Shown in pieces: positions 45,348-53,342 of a stretch of 64,000 bases of DNA; the stretch's first letter is position 1, and each line of letters opens with the position of its first letter. Source of the stretch: Thalassobaculum fulvum. Lineage in GTDB: Bacteria > Pseudomonadota > Alphaproteobacteria > Thalassobaculales > Thalassobaculaceae. Location of the stretch: assembly GCF_014652915.1 (NCBI RefSeq), contig NZ_BMZS01000007.1, positions 278,053-342,052 on the forward strand, read 5' to 3'. The position numbers and the translations under genes were made by a program. The notes beneath the pieces were generated by a model. That model was given only the letters and a program-made list of their open reading frames with translations, was not told the DNA's origin and made no database searches.

Positions 45348-46487
45348 ATGCGCCGCCTGATTCCCGTTCTGCTGCTGAGCCTGGCCGTTCCGGCCGCTGC
45401 CGCCCCCGCGCTCGCCGCCGGGGCCGCCGAGCCGGTCGCGGTCTCGGTGCTGGTCCCGATCACCGGCTTCCTGGCGCTGGAGGGCACCGCCCAGCGCAAC
45501 GGCGCCGTGCTGGCGCTGGACAAGCCGCCGGCCGGCGTTTCGGTCACTTACCAGGTGGCCGACACCGCGACGTCGCCCGAGGTCGCCGTCACGGCACTGC
45601 AGCGCGCACTCGACCGCGAGCAGCCGGTGGCGGTCGCGGCCCCGATCTTCGGAACCCAGATGCTGGCGATGGCGCCGATCGCCGACCGCGCCGGCGTGCC
45701 GCTGGTGACCGTTTCCGGCACCGCCAAGATCACCGAACTCGGCCACGACGTGGTGTTCCGGTTCTTCCCGACCGACGCGGTCGTGAAGGTCGCCCAGGCG
45801 CGCTACGCCGTGCAGGAACTCGGCATGAAGAAGCCGGCCGTCCTCTACCAGACCACCGCCTACGGACAGAGCGGGCGCGAGCATCTGGCCCGGACCCTGA
45901 AGCAGCTCGGTGTCGAGCCGGTGCTGGAAGAAGCCATCGACCCCGGCATCAAGGACCTGGTGCCGGCGCTCGAGCGGGCCCGTGCGGCCGGGGCGGACGG
46001 CCTGCTGCTGCAGCTGCACTCCGGCCCGACCGCCCTGGCGGTCCGGCAGGCGCACGGCCTGGGACTCGGCCTGCCGGTCGTCGCCGGCTCGGCCATGCAC
46101 CAGCCGACCACCGCGGCGCTGCTGGAGCCGGACCAGCTGACCGGGGTGTGCGCCGAGACCGCGTCGTCGCCGGTCTCCGAGGCCGATCCGAGGGTCGCTG
46201 CCTTCACCAACGCCTATCGGGAGCGGTTCCATAGCGAGCCCGACGCCTTCGCGCTCGGCCAGTACGACGGCATGCGGATGGTGCTGGCGGCGGTCGCCGA
46301 CGGCGCCCGGAGCCCGCAGGCGGTGCGGGATTGGCTGGCCGGTCGCCGCTACCAGGGGTTGGCGATGGACTATGTGTCCGACGGCACCGGAAACATGGCG
46401 CACGACGCCGTGATCGTGTGCTACGACGGCACCGGGAGGGTGCCGACCATCATGAAGCGCTATGATGCGGTGGACGGGGTGAGGTGA
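45348..46487 (+). CDS. Liv-type periplasmic solute-binding protein under TPP riboswitch control
   Basis: A 379-residue binding protein of the branched-chain-amino-acid (Peripla_BP_6, type I) fold. The signal peptide is MRRLIPVLLLSLAVPAAAAP with cleavage near ALAAG. Body landmarks are VSVLVPITGFLALEGTAQRN, AVAAPIFGTQMLAMAPIADR and VLYQTTAYGQSGREH. It is first in a four-gene transporter operon, whose permease start overlaps its stop (GTGA). The riboswitch predicts the ligand to be thiamine or a precursor (pyrimidine or thiazole part), not an amino acid. That is inference. Confidence 0.9.
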   Translation: MRRLIPVLLLSLAVPAAAAPALAAGAAEPVAVSVLVPITGFLALEGTAQRNGAVLALDKPPAGVSVTYQVADTATSPEVAVTALQRALDREQPVAVAAPIFGTQMLAMAPIADRAGVPLVTVSGTAKITELGHDVVFRFFPTDAVVKVAQARYAVQELGMKKPAVLYQTTAYGQSGREHLARTLKQLGVEPVLEEAIDPGIKDLVPALERARAAGADGLLLQLHSGPTALAVRQAHGLGLGLPVVAGSAMHQPTTAALLEPDQLTGVCAETASSPVSEADPRVAAFTNAYRERFHSEPDAFALGQYDGMRMVLAAVADGARSPQAVRDWLAGRRYQGLAMDYVSDGTGNMAHDAVIVCYDGTGRVPTIMKRYDAVDGVR

Positions 46488-47374
46488 TCGAGGCGGCGGC
46501 GCAGCTCGCGGTCAACGCGGTCGCGCTCGGCGCCGTCTATGCGCTCGTCGCCCTCGGCTTCGTGCTGGTGATCGGCGCGGTCGGGGCGGTCAACTTCGCG
46601 CACGGCGAACTGGTGATGCTCGGCGGCATGGTCGGCGTCGGCGCGGCCATGCTGCTGCCGGCCGACCTGCCGGTCCCCGGGCTGCTGGTCCTGCCGGCGG
46701 TTCTGGCGGTCATGGCGGCGGTCGGGCTGGCGGTCGCCGGCATCGCCTATGCCCCGCTGCGCCGGGCGCCGCCGACCGCGGTGTTCATCGCGACCATCGC
46801 GGTCGGGCTGATCGTCCACCACGGCGTCACCGTCGGCATCGGGCCGGAGCCGCGGCGCGGGCCGCCGCTGATCGACTCCGGCATCCTGGACGTGGCGGGG
46901 GTCGGTCTCGCGCACCAGCAGCTCGCGACCATCGCCACCGCCGCGGCGCTGATCTTCGCGGTGCACTTCCTGCTGCAGCAGACCCGGTTCGGTCGCCGGT
47001 TGCGGGCGGCCGCCCAGGACCCGGAGATGGCGCGCGCCGTCGGCATCCCGGTCCGGCTGACCATCGCGGTCAGCTTCGCCCTGGCGGCGGCGCTGGCCGG
47101 GGCTGCCGGGCTGCTGCTGTCGAACCAGTACCTGGTCACCCCGACCGACGGCGGTGCGCTGATGCTGAAGGCCTACGTCGCGACGGTCATCGGCGGCTGG
47201 GGCCGGATCTGGGGGGCCGCTCTCGGGGCCTTCGCGATCGCCGTGTTCGAGACCCTGGTCGCCGCCTCGGCTTCCTACCTGGTGGCCGAGGCGCTGCTGT
47301 ATCTCGGCGTGCTGGCGGTGCTCGCGGTCCGGCCGCAGGGGCTGTTCGGCGAGACCACGGGGCGGCGCGCGTGA
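46484..47374 (+). CDS. Liv-type ABC transporter permease (LivH family)
   Basis: A 296-residue permease with the LivH opening GAVYALVALGFVLVIGAVGAV, then FAHGELVMLGGMVG. The coupling region reads LRAAAQDPEMARAVGIPVRL. About eight membrane segments. The GTG start (46484) overlaps the binding-protein stop, and its own stop overlaps the next GTG. Forms the membrane pore with the LivM part of the next protein. Confidence 0.93.
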   Translation: MIEAAAQLAVNAVALGAVYALVALGFVLVIGAVGAVNFAHGELVMLGGMVGVGAAMLLPADLPVPGLLVLPAVLAVMAAVGLAVAGIAYAPLRRAPPTAVFIATIAVGLIVHHGVTVGIGPEPRRGPPLIDSGILDVAGVGLAHQQLATIATAAALIFAVHFLLQQTRFGRRLRAAAQDPEMARAVGIPVRLTIAVSFALAAALAGAAGLLLSNQYLVTPTDGGALMLKAYVATVIGGWGRIWGAALGAFAIAVFETLVAASASYLVAEALLYLGVLAVLAVRPQGLFGETTGRRA

Positions 47375-49047
47375 CCGGTCCGGACCGTCGCGACCTGGTG
47401 TATCTGGCGGCCGCCGCGGCCGGGCTCGGCGGGGTCGTCGCACTCGGGGACACCTACGCCCTGCGGGTCGCGACCCTGGTCGGGATCTACGCGATCGCGG
47501 CGATCGGCTACCAGCTGGTGTTCGGCCGGCTCGGCCTGCTGTCGCTCGCCCAGGGCGCCCTGTTCGGCATCGGCGCCTACACCAGCGCCCTGCTGACGCT
47601 GTCGCTCGGGCTGCCGGCGCCGCTCGGCATCGTGGCGGCGGTCGTGGCACCGGCGGCGGTCGGTGCCGCCGTGGCGCTGCCGATCGCCCGGCTGGAATCG
47701 CACTACGTGGCACTCGCCACCCTCGGTCTCGCCCAACTCGCCCTGCTGGCGGCGACCAACCTGGAGCTGACCGGCGGCGCCAACGGGCTTTACGGGGTGC
47801 CGCCGCTTGCCGTCGGGCCGGTCGAGATCGTCGGCGGCTGGCCGATGCTGACGCTGGTCTGGACCCTGGTCGGCCTCTGCCTGCTGGCCTCCCGGGCGAT
47901 GCTCGCCGGTGGCCGGGCCGCCCGGTTCGCCACCCTGCGCGACGCACCGCACGCCGCCCTGACGCTCGGCCTGAACCCGGTACCGGCGCGGCTGGTGCTG
48001 TTCGCCGCCGCGGGCGCGCTCGGCGGTCTCGCCGGCGGGCTGCAGGTGCACGGGATCGGCGTGGTGTCGCCGTCGGTGACCGGCTTCGAGGTGATGGTGA
48101 CGATCCTGGCGATCGCCGTGGTCGGCGGCCGGGGCAGCGGGCCCGGGGCGGTCGCCGGTGCCGCCCTGCTGATCCCGCTGCCGGAGGTGCTGCGGTTCCT
48201 CGAAGGCTCCTACCTGGCGGCCTACGGCGTGGTGCTGCTGGCGGCCATCGTGCTGATGCCGCGCGGACTGGACGGCTGGCTGCGCGACCGCTTTCCGCGC
48301 CGGCCGCCGGCGGTTCCGGCGGCCGCTTCCGCCCCGGCCCGGCGACGCGGCAAGGCGCTGGCGGTCGACGGGCTGCGCAAGCGGTTCGGCGGCGTGACGG
48401 CGCTCGACGGCGTCTCGTTCGCGGTGTCGGCCGGCACCGTGGTCGGCCTGATCGGGGCCAACGGGTCCGGCAAGACCACCGTGCTCAACCTGATCAGCGG
48501 ATTGGAGACGCCGGATGCCGGACAGATCCGTCTGGGCGGCGTGCCGCTCGCCGAGCGGCCGGCCCACCACCGCACCGCGCTCGGGCTCGGGCGCGGGTTC
48601 CAGCATCCGGAGTTCCCCGAGGGCCTGTTCGTGCTGGAGGCGGCGGCGGTCGCCGCCCGCGACCGCTCGGTCGCGCTGGCGGCGCTGGAGCGGGTCGGGC
48701 TCGCCGGCCGGGCCGCCGAGCCGGTCGCCGCGCTGGGCGCCGCCGAACTGCGGCGCCTGGATCTGGCGCGCACCCTGGCGACCGAGCCGGGTGCTGTGAT
48801 CCTGGACGAGCCGGCGGCCGGGCTGACGGCCGACGAACGGTCGGCGCTCTCGGCATTGCTGCGCCGGCTGGCGGACGAGGGCCTGGCCGTCCTGGTCGTC
48901 GACCACGGCATGGACTTCCTGCTGCCGCTCGCCGACCGCATCGTGTGCCTGGACGCCGGCCGGGTCCTGGCGGCCGGCACGCCGGAGGCGGTGAGGCGCG
49001 ATCCGGCGGTGGTCGCCGCCTATCTCGGCCAGGGTGCGGCGGCATGA
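47371..49047 (+). CDS. LivM-LivG fusion: permease plus ATPase in one chain
   Basis: A 558-residue fusion. Residues about 1-310 are a LivM-type permease (FGRLGLLSLAQGALFGIGAY, RDAPHAALTLGLNPVPARLV). After an alanine/arginine linker (about 310-325) comes a LivG-type ATPase with Walker A GANGSGKTT near 361 and Walker B AVILDEPAAGLT. The ABC signature is changed to ALGAAELRRLDLARTLA, where LivG usually has LSYGxQRxLE. GTG start (47371) overlaps the LivH stop. Fusion of these two subunits is known in some HAAT operons but is not the common arrangement. Confidence 0.92.
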   Translation: MTGPDRRDLVYLAAAAAGLGGVVALGDTYALRVATLVGIYAIAAIGYQLVFGRLGLLSLAQGALFGIGAYTSALLTLSLGLPAPLGIVAAVVAPAAVGAAVALPIARLESHYVALATLGLAQLALLAATNLELTGGANGLYGVPPLAVGPVEIVGGWPMLTLVWTLVGLCLLASRAMLAGGRAARFATLRDAPHAALTLGLNPVPARLVLFAAAGALGGLAGGLQVHGIGVVSPSVTGFEVMVTILAIAVVGGRGSGPGAVAGAALLIPLPEVLRFLEGSYLAAYGVVLLAAIVLMPRGLDGWLRDRFPRRPPAVPAAASAPARRRGKALAVDGLRKRFGGVTALDGVSFAVSAGTVVGLIGANGSGKTTVLNLISGLETPDAGQIRLGGVPLAERPAHHRTALGLGRGFQHPEFPEGLFVLEAAAVAARDRSVALAALERVGLAGRAAEPVAALGAAELRRLDLARTLATEPGAVILDEPAAGLTADERSALSALLRRLADEGLAVLVVDHGMDFLLPLADRIVCLDAGRVLAAGTPEAVRRDPAVVAAYLGQGAAA

Positions 49048-49766
49048 CCGAGGCGGCGTCGCGCGACGGGCTGACGCTCGAGGACGTCGAGGTCCGGGTG
49101 GCCGGCGCGACGCTGCTCGGCCCGGTCTCGCTGTCGGTGGAGCCGGGGACCGTGGTCGCCGTGCTCGGGGCGAACGGGGCCGGCAAGTCCACGCTGATGC
49201 ACGCGATCGTGGGGACGGCAGCGGTGGCGCGCGGCCGGATCTGGCTGGGCCCGGCCGAGATCTCCGATTGGCCGGTCGAACACCGGGCCCGGCACGGGAT
49301 CGGGTGGTCCCCCGAGGGCCGGCGGCTGTTTCCCGGCCTGACGGTGGAGGAGACCCTCGACGTCGCCGCCCCCGGCAACAAGGGCGAGCGGGCCCGGCGG
49401 ATCGACGCTATGCTCGAGCGTTTCCCGGTCCTGGCGGAGAAGCGGCACGAGACCGCGTGGCGGCTGTCCGGCGGCCAGCAGCAGATGCTGGCGATCGCCC
49501 GGGCGGTGATTGCCGATCCGTCGGTCGTGCTGCTGGACGAGCCCTCGCTCGGTCTGGCCCCGGTGGTGCGCGACCAGGTGTTTGCGGCCGCGCGAGGGCT
49601 GGCCGACGCCGGTGCCGCGGTGCTGCTGGCCGAGCAGGATACGGCGCGGGCACTGGCGGTCGCCGACCGGGTCGTGGTGCTGGCGCGCGGCCGGCTGGTG
49701 CTGGACTGGCCGACACAGGTGGCGGTCGGCAACCCGGATTTCGAGCAGGCGCTGATGGGGGCGTGA
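49044..49766 (+). CDS. Liv-type ABC transporter ATP-binding protein (LivF family)
   Basis: A 240-residue ATPase. Walker A GANGAGKST, LivF-typical GIGWSPEGRRLFPGLTVEETL, signature LSGGQQQMLAIARAV, Walker B VVLLDEPSLGLAP, and LLAEQDTARALAVADR. The ATG at 49044 overlaps the preceding stop (ATGA). It is the second ATPase of the riboswitch-controlled transporter and carries the canonical signature that the fused ATPase lacks. Confidence 0.94.
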   Translation: MTEAASRDGLTLEDVEVRVAGATLLGPVSLSVEPGTVVAVLGANGAGKSTLMHAIVGTAAVARGRIWLGPAEISDWPVEHRARHGIGWSPEGRRLFPGLTVEETLDVAAPGNKGERARRIDAMLERFPVLAEKRHETAWRLSGGQQQMLAIARAVIADPSVVLLDEPSLGLAPVVRDQVFAAARGLADAGAAVLLAEQDTARALAVADRVVVLARGRLVLDWPTQVAVGNPDFEQALMGA

Positions 49767-49795
49767 CGGCTCGACGAGCAATGAAGGACACGGTG

Positions 49796-50002
49796 ATGGA
49801 CCAGACGAATATCGACCCGGCCGCCATGGGGCGCCTTGCCAAGGCGCTGAATTTCATCTGCGGCCCCAAGCATGCCGCCACGCAGGCGATGCAGAAGGCT
49901 GCCGACAGCGGCAGCGAACCGGATGCCAAGCGGGCCCGGACCCTGTTCCTGAAGCTGAAGCCGGGCGAGCGGCGGGCCGCCATGACGATGCTGTCGGACT
50001 GA
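49796..50002 (+). CDS. Small acidic/basic protein of unknown function
   Basis: A 68-residue protein starting MDQTNIDPAAMGRLAKALNF, largely helical, lysine/arginine-rich in the second half (KRARTLFLKLKPGERRAAMT). ATG 49796 has AAGGA about seven bases upstream; an in-frame ATG at 49781 is the alternative. It follows the LivF gene by 29 bp. Its 3' end runs into a 17-bp tandem repeat. Not recognised. Confidence 0.6.
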   Translation: MDQTNIDPAAMGRLAKALNFICGPKHAATQAMQKAADSGSEPDAKRARTLFLKLKPGERRAAMTMLSD

Positions 50003-50058
50003 GCGGGCCGTCGGATTGAGCGGACTGTCGGATTGAACGGGCTGTCGGACCGAGCGGA
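49991..50058. repeat. 17-bp tandem repeat, four copies
   Basis: Four units of CTGTCGGAYTGAGCGGR start at 49991, 50008, 50025 and 50042, each with one or two changes. Unit one contains the stop codon of the small gene, and unit four supplies the GAGCGGAGG ribosome site of the GNAT gene at 50065. Because 17 is not a multiple of three, copy number changes would shift any read-through frame, though most units carry a TGA. Confidence 0.85.
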
Positions 50059-50064
50059 GGACCC

Positions 50065-50520
50065 ATGGCCGACCTGACGATCCGGGCGGCCGGTCGGGCC
50101 GACCTGGTGTCGATACGCGAACTGTACCGGCACCTCCATCCCGACGAGCCGGTCCTGCCCGACGGCGAGGCCGAGGCGGCCTGGCACCGGCTGATCGGGC
50201 ATCCGGGGCTGACGGTGTATCTCGGCCTGCAGCCGGGCGGGCAGCCGGTCGCCTCCTGCACGCTGGTGGTGATCCCGAACCTGACGCGGTCGGCCGCACC
50301 CTACGCCCTGATCGAGAACGTGGTGACCCATGGCGACCACCGGCAGCGCGGTTTTGGCCGGGCGGTGCTGCACGCGGCGGTCGCCGCTGCCTGGGAGGCG
50401 GGCTGCTACAAGGTCATGCTGATGACCGGCTCCCGGAACCCGGCGACCCATGCGTTCTACCGCAACGCCGGATTCGAGCAGAGCAAGACCGGCTACCAGA
50501 TCCGCCGACCGGAGGCCTGA
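50065..50520 (+). CDS. GNAT-family N-acetyltransferase
   Basis: A 151-residue single-domain GNAT. The acetyl-CoA loop is HRQRGFGRAVLHAAVAAAWE, with the usual start LTIRAAGRADLVSIRELYRH and end AFYRNAGFEQ. GGAGG, made by the last tandem-repeat unit, lies five bases before the ATG. Acceptor unknown. Convergent with a lipoprotein gene. Confidence 0.92.
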   Translation: MADLTIRAAGRADLVSIRELYRHLHPDEPVLPDGEAEAAWHRLIGHPGLTVYLGLQPGGQPVASCTLVVIPNLTRSAAPYALIENVVTHGDHRQRGFGRAVLHAAVAAAWEAGCYKVMLMTGSRNPATHAFYRNAGFEQSKTGYQIRRPEA

Positions 50521-50529
50521 GCGGACCGG

Positions 50530-50892
50530 TCACGGCCGACAGTCCGGGTTGCCGTAGGCCCCGATGCAGTGCCGGGCGGCGCAGGACCGGACATGCGGCT
50601 CGCGCCGCCGCGCGTTGACGTCGACCGTCTCGGCGACGGTGTAGGGGATCCATTCGACGCGCATGCCCTTCTCGCAGCGCCGGGTGCCGCCGACCGTCGT
50701 GCAGGTCTCGGTGCCATCCGGCACCTCGACTGACCGTTCCCGGGTCGTCAGGACCTGCCGGAAGTCCGGCGGGATCCGCTGCACCCACGCCTCGTGGCAG
50801 GCCCGCCAGGCCCGGACGTAGCCGGGAGACGCGCAGGCCGCGACCAGGCCGCACGCCAGCACGGCGAGGATCGTCGGGAGGGATCGGCGCAT
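50530..50892 (-). CDS. Small cysteine-rich lipoprotein
   Basis: A 120-residue protein with lipoprotein signal (LAVLACGLVAAC, lipobox VAAC). The mature part has at least seven more cysteines (RACHEAW, TETCTTVGGTRRCEK, VRSCAARHCIG, NPDCRP), so disulfides are likely outside the inner membrane. Not recognised. It resembles small envelope lipoproteins of the alphaproteobacteria only in general form. Confidence 0.7.
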   Translation of the reverse strand: MRRSLPTILAVLACGLVAACASPGYVRAWRACHEAWVQRIPPDFRQVLTTRERSVEVPDGTETCTTVGGTRRCEKGMRVEWIPYTVAETVDVNARRREPHVRSCAARHCIGAYGNPDCRP

Positions 50893-50982
50893 CGGGGCGT
50901 CCTCGTGGTGGAGCCGCCCACGGCACGGTGTGGCTGCGGCACGCCATGGCTATGGCAGGCCGTGGGCGAGTTCCACGATCCG

Positions 50983-51011
50983 TTGACCCGGACCGTCGGA
51001 TCGGGTACTGA
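50983..51011 (+). promoter_or_regulatory. Candidate sigma-70 promoter of the Hsp70-like gene
   Basis: TTGACC (50983-50988), 17-base spacer, TACTGA (51006-51011), 76 bp ahead of ATG 51087. The -35 is 5/6 to consensus. The whole 50893-51086 gap holds nothing else obvious. Confidence 0.4.
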
Positions 51012-51086
51012 CGCCGCCCCGTCGCGATCCCCCCCCTTCGCGATCCCAATCCATCGTCAGCCGTGCCGCGCACCGGGAGGAGACCC

Positions 51087-52397
51087 ATGGCCGCCTCGAT
51101 CGGTATCGATTTCGGCACCACCAACACCGTCCTGGCGCTGGCGGACCGGGATGGCGTCGTGGCGACCGCGACCTTCACCATGGACGGCGAGACGTCGAGC
51201 GGCTGCCGCACCGTGCTGACCTTCACGCCGGCTGAGGGGAAGGCGAACCCGATCCAGGTCGAAATCGGGCCATGGGCCATCCGGCGCTACCTGGCGGCGC
51301 CGGAGGAATGCCGGTTCGTGCAGTCGCCGAAGTCCTATCTCGGCAGCCGGCTGTTCCAGGAGACGCGAATCTATGGCCGGACCTGGCGCCTGGAGGACCT
51401 CGTCTCGGCATTCCTTGCCGCGCTCGTGGAACTCGCCGACGGGAAGGTCGGCCCGGTTTCGGACTGCGTCGCCGGCCGGCCGGTGACGTTCTGGGGCAGC
51501 GACCCGGACGACGGGCTGGCGATGACCCGGCTGCGCACCGCCTACGGCGACGCCGGGCTGGGCACTCCGGGCTTCGTGTACGAGCCGGTCGCCGCCTCCT
51601 ACTACTTCGCGACCCGCCTGACCCGCGACGCGACGGTGCTGGTCGCCGACCTCGGCGGCGGCACCACCGACTACTCGGTGATCCGCTACGGGATCGGCGA
51701 CGGCGCCCCCCATGGAGCACCGATCCGGGTGACGCCGATCGCGCACCGCGGCGTCGGGATCGGCGGCGACCGCCTGGACTTCCGGATCGTGCAGAACGCG
51801 GTGGCGCCGCTGGTCGGCAAGGGCACGACCTACAGCTCGTTCGGCAAGCGCTTCGACATCCCGGCCGCCTACTTCAACCGCATCGCCAACTGGCACGAGT
51901 TCTCGTTCCTGCGCACGCCGGAGGTGCTGCGCGACCTGCGCCAGCTGGTCCGCCAGTCCGACGACCCGGAGAAACTGGAGCGGCTGCTGGCGCTGGTCGA
52001 CGGCAATTTCGGGCTCCACCTGAACCACCGGGTGACGGCGGCCAAGGCGGCGCTGTCCGCGGCCGAGTCCGTCACCCTGTCGCTCGACGACCTCGGGGTC
52101 GACGTCGAGTGCACGGTCGAACGCGACGCGTTCGACGGCTGGATCGCCGACGACCTGGCCGAGCTGGACCGCCACCTGGACGCGGTGCTGGCCGACACCC
52201 GCGAGGCCGGCGCCGAGGTCGACGTGGTGTTCATGACCGGCGGCACCTCGCTGGTCCCCGCTGTGCGCCGGCGCTTCGAGGCGCGGTTCGGCGCCGACCG
52301 CATCCAGGCCGGCGACGAGTTCCAGTCGGTCGCCAAGGGGCTGGCGCTGATCGGCCTGGCCGACGACCGCCGGGCCTGGACCTTCGACGGGGGGTGA
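51087..52397 (+). CDS. Short Hsp70-like ATPase (YegD type)
   Basis: A 436-residue protein with the actin/Hsp70 ATPase fold. Phosphate-1 is SIGIDFGTTNTVLAL, phosphate-2 is VLVADLGGGTTDYSVI, and the adenosine motif is FMTGGTSLVPAVRRRF. The substrate-binding domain and C-terminal lid of DnaK are missing, as in the YegD/Hsp70-like group. GGGAGGAG precedes the ATG at 51087. Cytoplasmic. The client or role is not known. Confidence 0.9.
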   Translation: MAASIGIDFGTTNTVLALADRDGVVATATFTMDGETSSGCRTVLTFTPAEGKANPIQVEIGPWAIRRYLAAPEECRFVQSPKSYLGSRLFQETRIYGRTWRLEDLVSAFLAALVELADGKVGPVSDCVAGRPVTFWGSDPDDGLAMTRLRTAYGDAGLGTPGFVYEPVAASYYFATRLTRDATVLVADLGGGTTDYSVIRYGIGDGAPHGAPIRVTPIAHRGVGIGGDRLDFRIVQNAVAPLVGKGTTYSSFGKRFDIPAAYFNRIANWHEFSFLRTPEVLRDLRQLVRQSDDPEKLERLLALVDGNFGLHLNHRVTAAKAALSAAESVTLSLDDLGVDVECTVERDAFDGWIADDLAELDRHLDAVLADTREAGAEVDVVFMTGGTSLVPAVRRRFEARFGADRIQAGDEFQSVAKGLALIGLADDRRAWTFDGG

Positions 52398-52427
52398 GCG
52401 GTTGCTGGGGTCGACGCCCGTCGCACC

Positions 52428-52545
52428 GTGGGTCCCGGATCCGTTCCGCCGGTGGCGGCCCGGTCCGGGATGAGGAAGAGACGAGCGTCCATAGTGCTCC
52501 CTCATCCCGGCCGAAGCGGCGGAGCCGCGCAGAGCCGGGACCCAG
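52428..52545. repeat. Dispersed palindromic intergenic repeat, copy 6
   Basis: GTGGGTCCCGG...CCGGGATGAGG (52428-52472) and CCTCATCCCGG...CCGGGACCCAG (52499-52545). Between the Hsp70-like stop and pyrE, both on the plus strand. It could end the first transcript. Confidence 0.75.
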
Positions 52546-52626
52546 CCGCGTCTCATCCTCCGGCAGTTGCCGACTCCGACCTCTCGGGCGTATGACGGGC
52601 GAGTTCCACGCCCCGAAGGAGACGAC

Positions 52627-53328
52627 ATGACCGGAGCGCTCACGCCCGCCAGCTTGACGCCAGACTGGCACAAGAGCCCGGCGGCGGTTGCCGCCGACAT
52701 CCTGCTGGAGATCCAGGCGGTGCACATCCGCCCGGAGGAGCCGTTCACCTTCACCTCCGGCCGGCTGTCCCCGGTCTATGTCGACTGCCGCAAGATCATC
52801 GCGTTCCCGCGCGCCCGTCGTCGGCTGATGCGGCTCGGCGTCGAGATGCTGGCGCACAAGGCCGGGGTCGAGGCGTTCGACATCGTCGCCGGTGGCGAGA
52901 CCGCGGGCATCCCGTTCGCCGCCTTCATGGCCGAACTGCTCGACCTGCCGATGGCCTACATCCGCAAGAAGCCGAAGGGCTTCGGCCGCAACGCCCGGAT
53001 CGAGGGCGAGGTGAAGGACGGCGCCCGGGTGCTGCTGGTCGAGGACCTGGCGACCGACGGCGGCAGCAAGCTGTCGTTCGTCGACGGCATCCGCGAGGCC
53101 GGCATGGAATGCGCCCACTGCTTCGTGGTGTTCCACTACGGGGTGTTCCCGCAGAGCGTGACCGACCTGAAGGCGCGCGGCGTCGACCTGCACGGGCTGT
53201 GCACCTGGTGGGACGTGCTGGCCGCCGCCCCGGCGCGCGGCTACACCGAGGCCCAGCTCGACGAGGTCCGCGCCTTCCTGGCCGATCCCGAGGCCTGGGA
53301 CGCCCGTCACCGCACCGCCACCGCCTAA
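52627..53328 (+). CDS. pyrE: Orotate phosphoribosyltransferase
   Basis: A 233-residue PRTase of pyrimidine synthesis that makes OMP from orotate and PRPP. The PRPP motif is VLLVEDLATDGGSK (near residues 139-152). The OPRT loop reads MAYIRKKPKGFGRN, and FTSGRLSPVYVDCRK is the typical N-terminal PyrE stretch. AAGGAG precedes ATG 52627. Complete. Followed after 14 bp by a GST gene. Confidence 0.95.
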   Translation: MTGALTPASLTPDWHKSPAAVAADILLEIQAVHIRPEEPFTFTSGRLSPVYVDCRKIIAFPRARRRLMRLGVEMLAHKAGVEAFDIVAGGETAGIPFAAFMAELLDLPMAYIRKKPKGFGRNARIEGEVKDGARVLLVEDLATDGGSKLSFVDGIREAGMECAHCFVVFHYGVFPQSVTDLKARGVDLHGLCTWWDVLAAAPARGYTEAQLDEVRAFLADPEAWDARHRTATA

Positions 53329-53342
53329 CCCCGAGGGTTGCC

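Noticed and set aside
49991..50058. CRISPR array
   Set aside because: The 17-bp units are directly adjacent with no spacers and lie at a gene end; no cas genes are near.
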